This document shows positions 51,703-59,350 of a DNA stretch of 64,000 nucleotides, one piece after another. The stretch covers positions 1,674,001-1,738,000 of the forward strand of contig CP172536.1 in assembly GCA_044598425.1 (NCBI GenBank). Reading direction: 5' to 3'. The notes beneath the pieces are model-generated. The model saw nothing but the letters and a program-made list of their open reading frames with translations. It was not told the origin of the DNA and did not search any database. Position numbers and translations under genes: made by a program. How positions within the stretch are numbered: the first letter of the stretch is position 1; each line of letters opens with the position of its first letter. The stretch is from JAEVLT01 sp044598425. Lineage in GTDB: Bacteria; Bacillota; Bacilli; Bacillales; Cytobacillaceae.

Positions 51703-53161
51703 AGCACAAATCGGAATGATCATGAACTTGGATAAATGCATCGGCTGCCATACTTGCAGTGTTACATGCAAAAACACCTGGACAAATCGTCCAGGTGCGG
51801 AGTATATGTATTTTAATAATGTGGAAACGAAACCTGGACTTGGCTATCCAAAACGCTGGGAAGATCAGGAGAAATACCAGGGCGGCTGGGAAGTGAAAAA
51901 CGGCAAACTTCAATTAAAATCCGGTTCTAAAACAAACCGCTTGCTGAATCTTTTTTACAATCCTAACTTGCCAACGATCGATGATTATTATGAGCCATGG
52001 AAGTATGATTATAACACACTAACAAACAGTCCACAGCGGAAAACCCAGCCGGTTGCCCGTCCGAAATCGGCGCTGACTGGCGAGTATATGGATATTCTTT
52101 GGGGGCCAAATTGGGAAGACGATTTGGCTGGCGCCCATGTAACCGGTCTTCAAGATCCGAACGTTGGAAAAATGGAGCAGCAAATCCGCACGGAGTTTGA
52201 AGATGTATTTATGATGTATCTTCCGCGTATTTGCGAACACTGTATCAATCCTTCGTGCGTAAGCGCATGTCCGTCTGGTGCCATGTATAAACGTGAAGAA
52301 GACGGGATCGTCCTCGTAGACCAAAATGCATGCCGCGCCTGGAGGCATTGTGTTTCTTCATGCCCATATAAAAAAGTTTATTTTAACTGGCAAACAAATA
52401 AAGCGGAAAAATGTACGCTTTGCTTCCCGCGGATCGAAGCAGGGATGCCGACCATTTGCTCGGAAACTTGCGTAGGGCGAATTCGCTATCTTGGCGTAAT
52501 GCTTTATGATGCTGATAAAGTTCAGGAAGCAGCTATGGCAGATGAAAAAGATCTGTATCATGCGCAGCTGGAAGTATTCCTTGATCCAAACGATCCAGAA
52601 GTCGCGGCGAAAGCTCGGGAAGAAGGCATACCGATGGATTGGATTGAAGCAGCGCAAAAATCACCAATCTATCGCATGATTAAAGAATGGAAAATCGCGC
52701 TTCCGCTTCATCCGGAATATCGGACATTGCCGATGGTTTGGTACATTCCGCCACTTAGTCCAATTATGAATATGTTTGAAGGTGTCGGCACTTCATCCAA
52801 TGCAGAGGACATCTTCCCTGCAATCGATGAAATGCGGATTCCAATTGAATACTTGGCAAATCTTTTGACAGCTGGGGATCAAATACATATCCGCACAACG
52901 CTGAAAAAAATGGCGGTGATGAGAAGCTATATGAGAAGCGTTCAAACAAACAAACAGCCAAATGGCAAGGCAGCAGAAGCGCTAGGTTTAAGTGAGCAGG
53001 ATATTCAAGATATGTATCGCTTGCTGGCGATTGCGAAATATGCGGATCGTTTTGTGATTCCGCCATCCCATCGCGAGGAAGTAGCAGATCTATATGATGA
53101 GCAGGGAAGTTGCGGCTTAGCTTTTGCGGGCGGCCCTGGCGCATGCGGCACTTTATCATGA
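51692..53161 (+). CDS. narH: Respiratory nitrate reductase beta subunit
   Basis: A 489-residue iron-sulfur subunit. Four clusters are visible: C-I-G-C-H-T-C-S-V-T-C at residues 16-26; C-E-H-C-I-N-P-S-C near 180; C-R-A-W-R-H-C-V-S-S-C with Trp replacing one Cys (the 3Fe-4S centre); and C-T-L-C with later Cys. It passes electrons from NarI to NarG. The start is TTG 51692, nine bases after GGAGG; TTG 51683 would abut that site. Confidence 0.96.
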   Translation: MKIKAQIGMIMNLDKCIGCHTCSVTCKNTWTNRPGAEYMYFNNVETKPGLGYPKRWEDQEKYQGGWEVKNGKLQLKSGSKTNRLLNLFYNPNLPTIDDYYEPWKYDYNTLTNSPQRKTQPVARPKSALTGEYMDILWGPNWEDDLAGAHVTGLQDPNVGKMEQQIRTEFEDVFMMYLPRICEHCINPSCVSACPSGAMYKREEDGIVLVDQNACRAWRHCVSSCPYKKVYFNWQTNKAEKCTLCFPRIEAGMPTICSETCVGRIRYLGVMLYDADKVQEAAMADEKDLYHAQLEVFLDPNDPEVAAKAREEGIPMDWIEAAQKSPIYRMIKEWKIALPLHPEYRTLPMVWYIPPLSPIMNMFEGVGTSSNAEDIFPAIDEMRIPIEYLANLLTAGDQIHIRTTLKKMAVMRSYMRSVQTNKQPNGKAAEALGLSEQDIQDMYRLLAIAKYADRFVIPPSHREEVADLYDEQGSCGLAFAGGPGACGTLS

Positions 53162-53209
53162 TTTTAATGAATGGGGGAAATCCAAGTTCCCCCTTAAAAA
53201 AGAAGGTGA

Positions 53210-53791
53210 ATGAGGTTGCTTTATGATGAAATTCAGAGCGTCTTTCAAATTTGTTCGTATTTATTAACCTATCCTGACAAGTCGTTTCAGGATTCGTTAA
53301 CCGATCTGGAAGTTGAGATCAATGAACTGTCGGCTGGAAAAATAAAACTGGAGCTCGAGCAATTTATTGCAGCAGCAAAGAAGCTTTCAATTGACGAGTT
53401 TATTCACACATATGTTTACACGTTTGATTTCGGTAAGAAAACGAACTTGTATGTAACATATATGACATCAGGAGAGCAAAGGGAACGCGGTGTGGATCTC
53501 CTTTATCTCAAAAACTATTACAAGCTTCATGGCTTCGAAGCGACGGATCTTGAACTGCCGGACTATTTGCCACTAATGCTTGAATTTGCGGGACAAGTGG
53601 ACGGTGAGACCCTAAATCCTGTTTTTGAACGGTATTATGAGAATGTGATCGAAATACGTGATCGCTTGACCGAACAAAACAACCTTTACCGCCATGTCCT
53701 TGAAGCCGTTATTGGAGCGGTAAATGAAGCAGGAATTAAAGAAACGAAGCGGAGAGGTGATGAGGTATGTTCGATCAATTTCTTTGGATGA
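53210..53791 (+). CDS. narJ: Nitrate reductase maturation chaperone
   Basis: A 193-residue NarJ/TorD-family chaperone: all-helical, with the Y-V-Y-T-F-D-F and E-R-G-V-D-L-L-Y-L patterns of NarJ. It binds apo-NarG and assists cofactor insertion and membrane attachment. ATG 53210 is preceded by AGAAGGTG. A GGGGGAA/TTCCCCC hairpin lies in the 48 bp after narH, and the end overlaps narI by 25 bp. Confidence 0.93.
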   Translation: MRLLYDEIQSVFQICSYLLTYPDKSFQDSLTDLEVEINELSAGKIKLELEQFIAAAKKLSIDEFIHTYVYTFDFGKKTNLYVTYMTSGEQRERGVDLLYLKNYYKLHGFEATDLELPDYLPLMLEFAGQVDGETLNPVFERYYENVIEIRDRLTEQNNLYRHVLEAVIGAVNEAGIKETKRRGDEVCSINFFG

Positions 53792-54462
53792 TTTTTCCAT
53801 ATATTGTTTTGACAATCTTTATTTTCGGACATATTTATCGTTATAATCATGATCAGTTTGGCTGGACATCAAAGTCGAGCGAACTATTAGAAAAAAAATT
53901 GCTGCGGCTCGGTTCGAACCTGTTCCATTTTGGAATCATTTTTGTTTTCTTCGGCCATGTCGCAGGCCTGCTCATTCCAGTTGGCGTATATGAATCGCTT
54001 GGTGTGAGCGAGCAAGCTTATCATACGGTTGCGTTAATTGGCGGAATACCCGCCGGAATTGCTTCGGTAGCAGGACTGATCATTTTAAGTTACCGACGTA
54101 TCACTGTACGCCGAATCATTGCAACGAGCACAAAGGGCGACTATTTAGCGGTTATCTTTTTAACTATTGTTGCTTTGTCCGGCTTAGCCGCGACCTTTTT
54201 AAATATAGAGCCGAAAGGATTTGATTACCGGCAGACGATTGGTCCGTGGATAAGAAGTGTGCTCCTTTTCCATGCTGACGCAAGTTACCTCGCAAACGTT
54301 CCAGTTTGGTTTAAAATTCATCTGGTCGCAGCGATGGGAATTTTTGCAGTTTGGCCATTTACGCGCCTTGTGCACGTCTTTAGCATGCCGCTTCGCTACT
54401 TATCGAGAAGCTATGTGATTTACCGCAAGCGCGAACCAGAGCAAACCACAGCAGTTCGCTAA
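53767..54462 (+). CDS. narI: Respiratory nitrate reductase gamma subunit (cytochrome b)
   Basis: A 231-residue membrane protein with five helices and haem b ligand His in F-H-F-G-I-I-F-V-F-F-G-H near residue 58 and in the C-terminal K-I-H and L-V-H-V-F-S segments. It oxidises menaquinol and anchors NarGH. It starts within narJ (GGTGATGAGGT upstream) and is followed by a strong terminator. Last gene of the operon. Confidence 0.95.
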   Translation: MFDQFLWMIFPYIVLTIFIFGHIYRYNHDQFGWTSKSSELLEKKLLRLGSNLFHFGIIFVFFGHVAGLLIPVGVYESLGVSEQAYHTVALIGGIPAGIASVAGLIILSYRRITVRRIIATSTKGDYLAVIFLTIVALSGLAATFLNIEPKGFDYRQTIGPWIRSVLLFHADASYLANVPVWFKIHLVAAMGIFAVWPFTRLVHVFSMPLRYLSRSYVIYRKREPEQTTAVR

Positions 54463-54465
54463 GTA

Positions 54466-54494
54466 AAAAGCCTGCCGACGGGCAGGCTTTTTAG
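54466..54494 (+). terminator. Terminator of narGHJI
   Basis: AAAAAGCCTGCC pairs perfectly with GGCAGGCTTTTT across a 4 base loop, directly after narI. Confidence 0.93.
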
Positions 54495-54516
54495 CATCTA
54501 TTTAGCGTAAAGATTG

Positions 54517-54617
54517 CTAAATTCCTGGCTGTTCCCCACCGTCAATAATGATCACTGATCAGGTCATAGAATTTTTAGATAAATTTTCTCGACACGAGTC
54601 AGTTAAAATAAACTTCA
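54517..54617 (-). pseudogene. Remnant: ribosome site, start codon and SDR C-terminal tail
   Basis: On the minus strand AGGAGGG is followed by ATG 54617 and 19 codons to TGA. Reading on in the same frame gives S-V-I-I-I-D-G-G-E-Q-P-G-I and a stop, the typical end of a short-chain dehydrogenase (usually T-G-x-x-I-x-V-D-G-G). Gene front and SDR tail seem joined by deletion, with a stop at the join. It is not functional. Confidence 0.45.
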
Positions 54618-54689
54618 TGTAATCCCTCCTATGTTCACCCAAATGTGTTGATTTAACAATACCCCTGAATTAGTTAATTAAAAATAGTT

Positions 54690-55049
54690 TCAGCTTTTAA
54701 CTAATAACTCAACAAAAACCTCAGTTGCTTTTGTTTGAAATTTAACGTCGGGAGTAATAAGTGAAAAATTTCGTGATATTGGAAACCCATTGATATCAAG
54801 TAACTTTAGTTTATCCAGTTCTAATTCATTTTTTATGACCGAGTGTGAGAGTAAAGAAATTCCTAATCCAGCTTCAATGGATTCCTTGATAACTTGTGTA
54901 CTCCCAAATGTCATCAATTTTTTGGGGGAAAAGCCCAACTGTTCAAATCCTTTTTCCTGCATTTCCCTTGTCCCAGAACCCTCTTCTCGCACTAACCAGG
55001 TCTCCTGACTCAATTCTAAAGGGTCTATTTCCTTTTTTAAGAGTGTACT
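54690..55049 (-). pseudogene. LysR-type regulator, C-terminal remnant
   Basis: About 119 codons encode the second half of a LysR substrate-binding domain: L-S-Q-E-T-W-L-V-R-E-E-G-S-G-T-R, F-G-S-T-Q-V-I-K-E-S-I-E-A-G-L-G-I-S-L-L-S, as in CysL/CbbR-like proteins. The DNA-binding half is absent. The open frame begins directly after the TAG of hxlB and in the same frame, so the remnant seems to have been joined to the 3' end of hxlB by deletion. Confidence 0.7.
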
Positions 55050-55607
55050 CTATTCGAGATTGGCATGTTTTCCGTACATTTTATTAGAATCTAAGCCTTT
55101 TTTCTCCATAAAACGCAAGATCAATGCATCGTAAAATAGTAACATCGTTTGCTCAAAAAGTGACCCCATTGGTTGTATGGTCTTATATTCACTTTCAGAT
55201 TGGTCTTTCGGTGATCCAGGCAATTTAATGATAATATCAGCTAATTTCCCAATCGTAGAGTCAGGGAAAATCGTTACAGCTGCGACTATCCCACCTAAGC
55301 TTTTTGCTTTTTCAGCGATCGAAACCAAGGTTTTCGTTTCACCTGAACCTGAACCGATGATCAACAGATCGTCTTTTTCTAAATTAGCTGTTACGGTTTC
55401 ACCGACTACATAGGCATCAATCCCCATGTGCATCATTCTCATCACGAAAGATTTGCCCATAAAACCAGATCTACCCGCACCAGCAACAAAGATTTTCTTG
55501 GATTCCAGAATCTTGTTAACCAACTTCTCTGCTTCTTCATCAGAAATTAAACCGACAGTCCGAGTTACTTCTTCAACGACTTCAGCTAAATATTGAGTAG
55601 TCTGCAT
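55050..55607 (-). CDS. hxlB: 6-phospho-3-hexuloisomerase
   Basis: A 185-residue SIS-domain isomerase, usual length. A-G-A-G-R-S-G near residue 43, G-S-G-S-G-E-T near 88 and the family's C-terminal M-G-S-L-F-E-Q-T...F-M-E-K-K-G-L-D are all present. It converts hexulose-6-phosphate, made from formaldehyde and ribulose-5-phosphate by HxlA, to fructose-6-phosphate. HxlR is encoded divergently, as in B. subtilis, but hxlA, normally upstream, is missing. The good ribosome site upstream belongs to the hxlA remnant; hxlB itself has no clear site, so its translation may be weak. Confidence 0.93.
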   Translation of the reverse strand: MQTTQYLAEVVEEVTRTVGLISDEEAEKLVNKILESKKIFVAGAGRSGFMGKSFVMRMMHMGIDAYVVGETVTANLEKDDLLIIGSGSGETKTLVSIAEKAKSLGGIVAAVTIFPDSTIGKLADIIIKLPGSPKDQSESEYKTIQPMGSLFEQTMLLFYDALILRFMEKKGLDSNKMYGKHANLE

Positions 55608-55640
55608 AATGCTAATTGTAATTTCATTTACTACTCGCTC
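55607..55640 (-). pseudogene. hxlA: hxlA start remnant (deletion scar)
   Basis: Minus strand: AAGGAG, then ATG 55627 and the codons for M-K-L-Q-L-A-L, which match the invariant start of 3-hexulose-6-phosphate synthase (M-K/E-L-Q-L-A-L-D). The frame then runs into the hxlB start region (C-R-L-L-N-I, stop). The remaining roughly 200 codons of hxlA are gone. The hxlB ATG overlaps the seventh codon. Confidence 0.7.
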
Positions 55641-55660
55641 CTTATAAAATAGTATAGTTT

Positions 55661-55705
55661 GTACCGTGATATTGTATCCAATAGATTGGTATTTACTAAC
55701 GGTAC
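55661..55705. promoter_or_regulatory. Candidate HxlR operator region
   Basis: GTACCGT (55661-55667) and ACGGTAC (55699-55705) form an inverted repeat in the 204 bp divergent region between hxlB and hxlR. Further AGTATAC/GTATACT elements lie at about 55713-55720 and 55773-55780. HxlR of B. subtilis binds next to the hxlAB promoter; these exact sites are my proposal. Confidence 0.4.
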
Positions 55706-55811
55706 GATGATTAGTATACTAAGTATGTCATTAAATTAAAAGTATGCACTTTTTTATCGCATAGTGATAAAAAGTATACTGTTGGACATAATAAGGGTGG
55801 AGGTAAAGTAA

Positions 55812-56177
55812 ATGCCGAATCTTGGAGATAAAATATTTAATTGTGAAAAAGAATTGACTCTTTCGATTATTGGTGGTAAATGGAAAATGTTGATATTGTG
55901 GCATCTGGGCAAAGAAGGAACCAAACGCTTTGGTGAAATAAAGGCACTTATGCCGGGTATTACCCAAAGGATGCTTGTTAATCAACTGCGCGAACTTGAA
56001 GCCCATTTAATTGTGCATCGTGAAGTCTATCCAGTGGTTCCACCAAAAGTTGAATACTCGCTTACTGAGCATGGAAGAAGTCTAATGCCCATTTTGGATG
56101 CTATGTATGAATGGGGTAAAGATTATATTGAGAATGTTTTGGAAAAAGAAACGGAAAACAAATCAGTTATTCAGTAG
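55812..56177 (+). CDS. hxlR: HxlR-family regulator of the formaldehyde pathway
   Basis: A 121-residue winged-helix regulator: C near residue 11 followed by L-S-I-I-G-G-K-W-K, R-F-G-E-I, I-T-Q-R-M-L-V-N-Q-L-R-E-L and the wing Y-P-V-V-P-P-K-V-E-Y-S-L-T. The N-terminal Cys is the formaldehyde-reactive residue in studied HxlR proteins. In B. subtilis HxlR activates hxlAB and is divergent to it, as here. GGTGGAGG precedes the ATG; two terminators follow. Confidence 0.9.
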   Translation: MPNLGDKIFNCEKELTLSIIGGKWKMLILWHLGKEGTKRFGEIKALMPGITQRMLVNQLRELEAHLIVHREVYPVVPPKVEYSLTEHGRSLMPILDAMYEWGKDYIENVLEKETENKSVIQ

Positions 56178-56221
56178 AATCAGGGGTTCGAAAAAGTATA
56201 ATGTAGTTCATACCCAAACAA

Positions 56222-56266
56222 ACCACGGTTAGCTATCTTAATAAAGATGCTAGCCGTGGTTTTTTA
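56222..56266 (+). terminator. Terminator of hxlR
   Basis: ACCACGGTTAGC pairs with GCTAGCCGTGGT (one mismatch) across a 14 base loop, followed by a T-run. Confidence 0.85.
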
Positions 56267-56328
56267 TATCACTACGTATTTAAGAGGATGGAGAAAAACC
56301 AAGCATTTCATAAAAGAACCAGTTACTA

Positions 56329-56378
56329 AAAAGTCAAGGGCAACGAATCTTGTATAGTCGCTGTCCTTGGCTTTTTAC
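56329..56378 (+). terminator. Second hairpin-T element
   Basis: AAAAAGTCAAGG pairs with CCTTGGCTTTTT (one G-U pair) across a loop of about 25 bases. No gene lies between this and the hxlR terminator, so it may be left from a lost gene. Confidence 0.6.
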
Positions 56379-56609
56379 TTTTGGTATTGGAATCAAGTTT
56401 ATAGTATTCTTTTTTACACTATGTAAATCCAATGTATATATATGTTAATAAAGTGCGTACTTTTAAAAGCACAACATACGTAATATACTGATTTTGCTCC
56501 AGTAATAGCGAGCTTAAAGAAGACTACTAAAGCATGTTGAGATAAAGTGATGGAAACTTCAATTAATCATTTATCAATTTTGTTGCTTTTTACGAAAGGA
56601 GAGATCCGC
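56379..56609. other. AT-rich gap with no gene
   Basis: This segment between the second hairpin and the zinc-ribbon gene is AT-rich and shows only small dyads (for example GTGC/GCAC at about 56454-56473). It probably holds the promoter of the downstream genes; I see nothing certain. Confidence 0.4.
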
Positions 56610-56774
56610 ATGGGAAAATACAAAACGAAGCAGCGAAGAGTTTGTGGAAGATGTCTAACCATCACCATAAATAATAAAACCTGTTCAAAATGTGGACATT
56701 CTCAATTAAGAGAGATCATTATTACCGATCACGGTGGGAGAAATAATCGAATCTTACATCCAGAAGTAGGATAA
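56610..56774 (+). CDS. Small zinc-ribbon protein (54 aa)
   Basis: A 54-residue basic protein with C-G-R-C (residues 12-15) and C-S-K-C (about 25-28), an obvious four-Cys zinc ribbon, and a conserved-looking tail D-H-G-G-R-N-N-R. ATG 56610 has AAAGGAGAG upstream; the longer reading from 56547 has none. It lies 100 bp before zwf and may be cotranscribed. No function can be named. Confidence 0.65.
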   Translation: MGKYKTKQRRVCGRCLTITINNKTCSKCGHSQLREIIITDHGGRNNRILHPEVG

Positions 56775-56874
56775 CGCAACAGCGAAAATCCTTATTGTTA
56801 TGTAGGAAAAACGAAAAAAAACAGACATTTTTCTATTTGAAAATGCTAGTTTAAAAAAAGTGGAGGAATGAAAA

Positions 56875-58329
56875 GTGGATTCTATGACGTTTGTCTTATT
56901 TGGGGCAACTGGGGATTTAGCTAAGAGAAAAATCTACCCTGCCTTGTTTAATTTATATTTGAATCAAAAATTGCCTGATTCTTTTTCAGTTATTGGAGTA
57001 GGGAGAGGAGAATTTTCAGATGTTGATTTTCAAACACGTGTAAAAGAATCATTAATCACATTTTCTAGACATTTGATAAATGACAAATCAAAAAAAGATG
57101 AATTTGTCAAGGCATTTCGTTATTGCGAGTTAGATGTAACAAATGCTGAAGGATATAAAAAGTTACTTGAACTCGTACAACAAACTGAAAAAGATAGGAA
57201 AATTACAGAAAATCGAATGTTCTATCTTTCTGTTGCTCCTGAATTTTTTGATGTAATTGCTTTGAACATCAAGGAAAGTGGATTAGGCAACACAAAAGGA
57301 TGGAAACGATTAATAATCGAGAAACCATTTGGGCATGACTTAAAATCTGCACAAGATTTAAACGAAAAGCTCAGCAAAGCTTTTGAGGAAGAAGAAATTT
57401 TCCGGATTGACCATTATCTTGGGAAACCGATGGTTCAAAATCTTGAAGCCTTGGGATTTGCTAACCCTGTGCTGCAATCACTTTGGAACAATCGGTTTAT
57501 TGCCAATGTGCAAATTACGGCTAGTGAAACAGTTGGTGTAGAAGAGAGAGCTGGTTATTATGATAAAACAGGTGCAATTCGTGATATGGTTCAAAATCAT
57601 ATGCTGCAGTTGTTGATGATGACGGCTATGCATCTGCCCAAACAGATTAGTGCAAAAGATATCCGCAATGAGAAAAGAAAAGTTATGGAATCTTTGCGAC
57701 CAGTACAGAAAGATACTGTAGGAGTCCACGTCGTTCGTGGTCAATATGAACCAGGGGAAATAAACGGTACACGAGTAGCCGGATATCTAGAAGAACCTGG
57801 CGTTGATGCTTCTTCCAAAAACGATACATTTGTGGCCGCCCGCCTATGGATTGATAATTCCTTCTGGGATGGGGTGCCATTCTATATCCGGACAGGAAAA
57901 AGAATGACAGAAAAGTCAACGCGGATTGTGATTGAATTCAAAAATCCAATCAAAAATTTGTATAAAAATGAGAACCAAAATGCAGAACCCAATCTACTGG
58001 TTATCAACGTAAATCCAAATGAAGGCGTATCGATGCAATTAAATAGCAAAAACCCAATAAATGGAAAATTAGAGCCGATAACGGTTGACTTTTCAGCGAG
58101 TGAAAAAGACGTACCTGAAGCATATGAACTCCTAATATTTGATGCTCTGCGTGGAGACTCTACCTTCTTTGCTCATTGGAACGAAGTTGAATTATCTTGG
58201 AAATGGATACAACCTATTTTAGAGGCGTTTGAAGAAAATATGATTCCACTTCACTCATATCAATCTGGCTCGATGGGACCAGAAGCTGCTCATCAATTAT
58301 TGGAAGAGGATGGATATAGGTGGTGGTAA
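56875..58329 (+). CDS. zwf: Glucose-6-phosphate 1-dehydrogenase
   Basis: A 484-residue enzyme, usual length. It has F-G-A-T-G-D-L-A-K-R-K near residue 9, the substrate motif R-I-D-H-Y-L-G-K near 180 and E-K-P-F-G-H-D near 150. It oxidises glucose-6-phosphate to 6-phosphogluconolactone with NADP. Start GTG 56875, eight bases after GGAGG. With the next two genes and hxlB it would complete the oxidative, dissimilatory ribulose monophosphate cycle, in which formaldehyde carbon leaves as CO2. Confidence 0.95.
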   Translation: MDSMTFVLFGATGDLAKRKIYPALFNLYLNQKLPDSFSVIGVGRGEFSDVDFQTRVKESLITFSRHLINDKSKKDEFVKAFRYCELDVTNAEGYKKLLELVQQTEKDRKITENRMFYLSVAPEFFDVIALNIKESGLGNTKGWKRLIIEKPFGHDLKSAQDLNEKLSKAFEEEEIFRIDHYLGKPMVQNLEALGFANPVLQSLWNNRFIANVQITASETVGVEERAGYYDKTGAIRDMVQNHMLQLLMMTAMHLPKQISAKDIRNEKRKVMESLRPVQKDTVGVHVVRGQYEPGEINGTRVAGYLEEPGVDASSKNDTFVAARLWIDNSFWDGVPFYIRTGKRMTEKSTRIVIEFKNPIKNLYKNENQNAEPNLLVINVNPNEGVSMQLNSKNPINGKLEPITVDFSASEKDVPEAYELLIFDALRGDSTFFAHWNEVELSWKWIQPILEAFEENMIPLHSYQSGSMGPEAAHQLLEEDGYRWW

Positions 58330-58425
58330 AAAGGGAGTTTGTATTTTACTTTGGAGCAACTACCGTTTGAATTAAAAACTAGAAAAATAATCAAAAAAAT
58401 ATAGAGTTTCTCGAGGAGGATCATA

Positions 58426-59319
58426 ATGAAGGTCGGATTAATTGGATTAGGGAAAATGGGTTTGAATTTAGGAAAAAATTTAATTGACAATAAATACCAT
58501 GTAGTGGCGTTTGACCTTAATCCAACTACTGTAGAAGAAATAAAAAAATACGGAGTTGAAGGAGCATCCAGTTTACAAGATCTTGTTCAATCATTAGAAA
58601 AACCACGGGTTCTTTGGATTATGGTCCCACACTCCGTTGTTGATTCAGTTATTAGTGAGATTACACCATTTCTGAGTGAGGGAGATATCGTGGTTGAAGC
58701 TGGTAATTCTCACTATAAGGAATCTATTCGTCGATACCACCAGCTAAAGGAAGTGGGAGTGAGCTTTATGGATGCCGGCACGTCTGGGGGGATGGAAGGT
58801 GCTCGGAATGGAGCTTGTTATATGATTGGTGGAGATCCTGAAGCATGGAGCATTGTGGAGCCAATTTTTAGAGATACAGCTGTAGAAAATGGGTATTTAT
58901 ATGCTGGGAAAGCAGGGAGTGGCCACTTCTTAAAAATGGTCCACAATGGAATTGAATACGGAATGATGGCTGCGATTGGGGAAGGCTTCGAAGTGTTAGA
59001 AAAGAGCGAATTCGATTTTGACTATGAAAAGGTAGCAAGAGTTTGGAATAATGGTTCGGTTATTCGTTCTTGGCTCATGGATTTAACAGAACGCGCGTTT
59101 TCTAAAGATGCAAAATTAGATGAAATTAAAGGCACTATGCATTCTTCTGGGGAAGGGAAATGGACAGTTGAGACAGCTTTGGATCTTCATGCTGCTACAC
59201 CTGTTATTGCTATGTCTTTATTCATGCGTTATCGTTCCTTAGACAATGATACCTTTACAGGTAAAGTGGTTGCTGCTTTGAGAAACGAATTTGGTGGACA
59301 TGCTGTGGAAAAAAAATAA
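58426..59319 (+). CDS. 6-phosphogluconate dehydrogenase, short (decarboxylating) form
   Basis: A 297-residue enzyme of the short 6PGDH class (like B. subtilis YqeC), not the usual 470-residue form. It has G-L-I-G-L-G-K-M-G-L-N at the N-terminus, D-A-G-T-S-G-G near 118, and K-M-V-H-N-G-I-E-Y with the catalytic Lys near 168. Short forms often prefer NAD. It yields ribulose-5-phosphate, the formaldehyde acceptor, and CO2. CGAGGAGG precedes the ATG. It lies between zwf and pgi. Confidence 0.92.
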   Translation: MKVGLIGLGKMGLNLGKNLIDNKYHVVAFDLNPTTVEEIKKYGVEGASSLQDLVQSLEKPRVLWIMVPHSVVDSVISEITPFLSEGDIVVEAGNSHYKESIRRYHQLKEVGVSFMDAGTSGGMEGARNGACYMIGGDPEAWSIVEPIFRDTAVENGYLYAGKAGSGHFLKMVHNGIEYGMMAAIGEGFEVLEKSEFDFDYEKVARVWNNGSVIRSWLMDLTERAFSKDAKLDEIKGTMHSSGEGKWTVETALDLHAATPVIAMSLFMRYRSLDNDTFTGKVVAALRNEFGGHAVEKK

Positions 59320-59350
59320 AAATAGAAGCAAATATAAAGGAGAAATTTGT

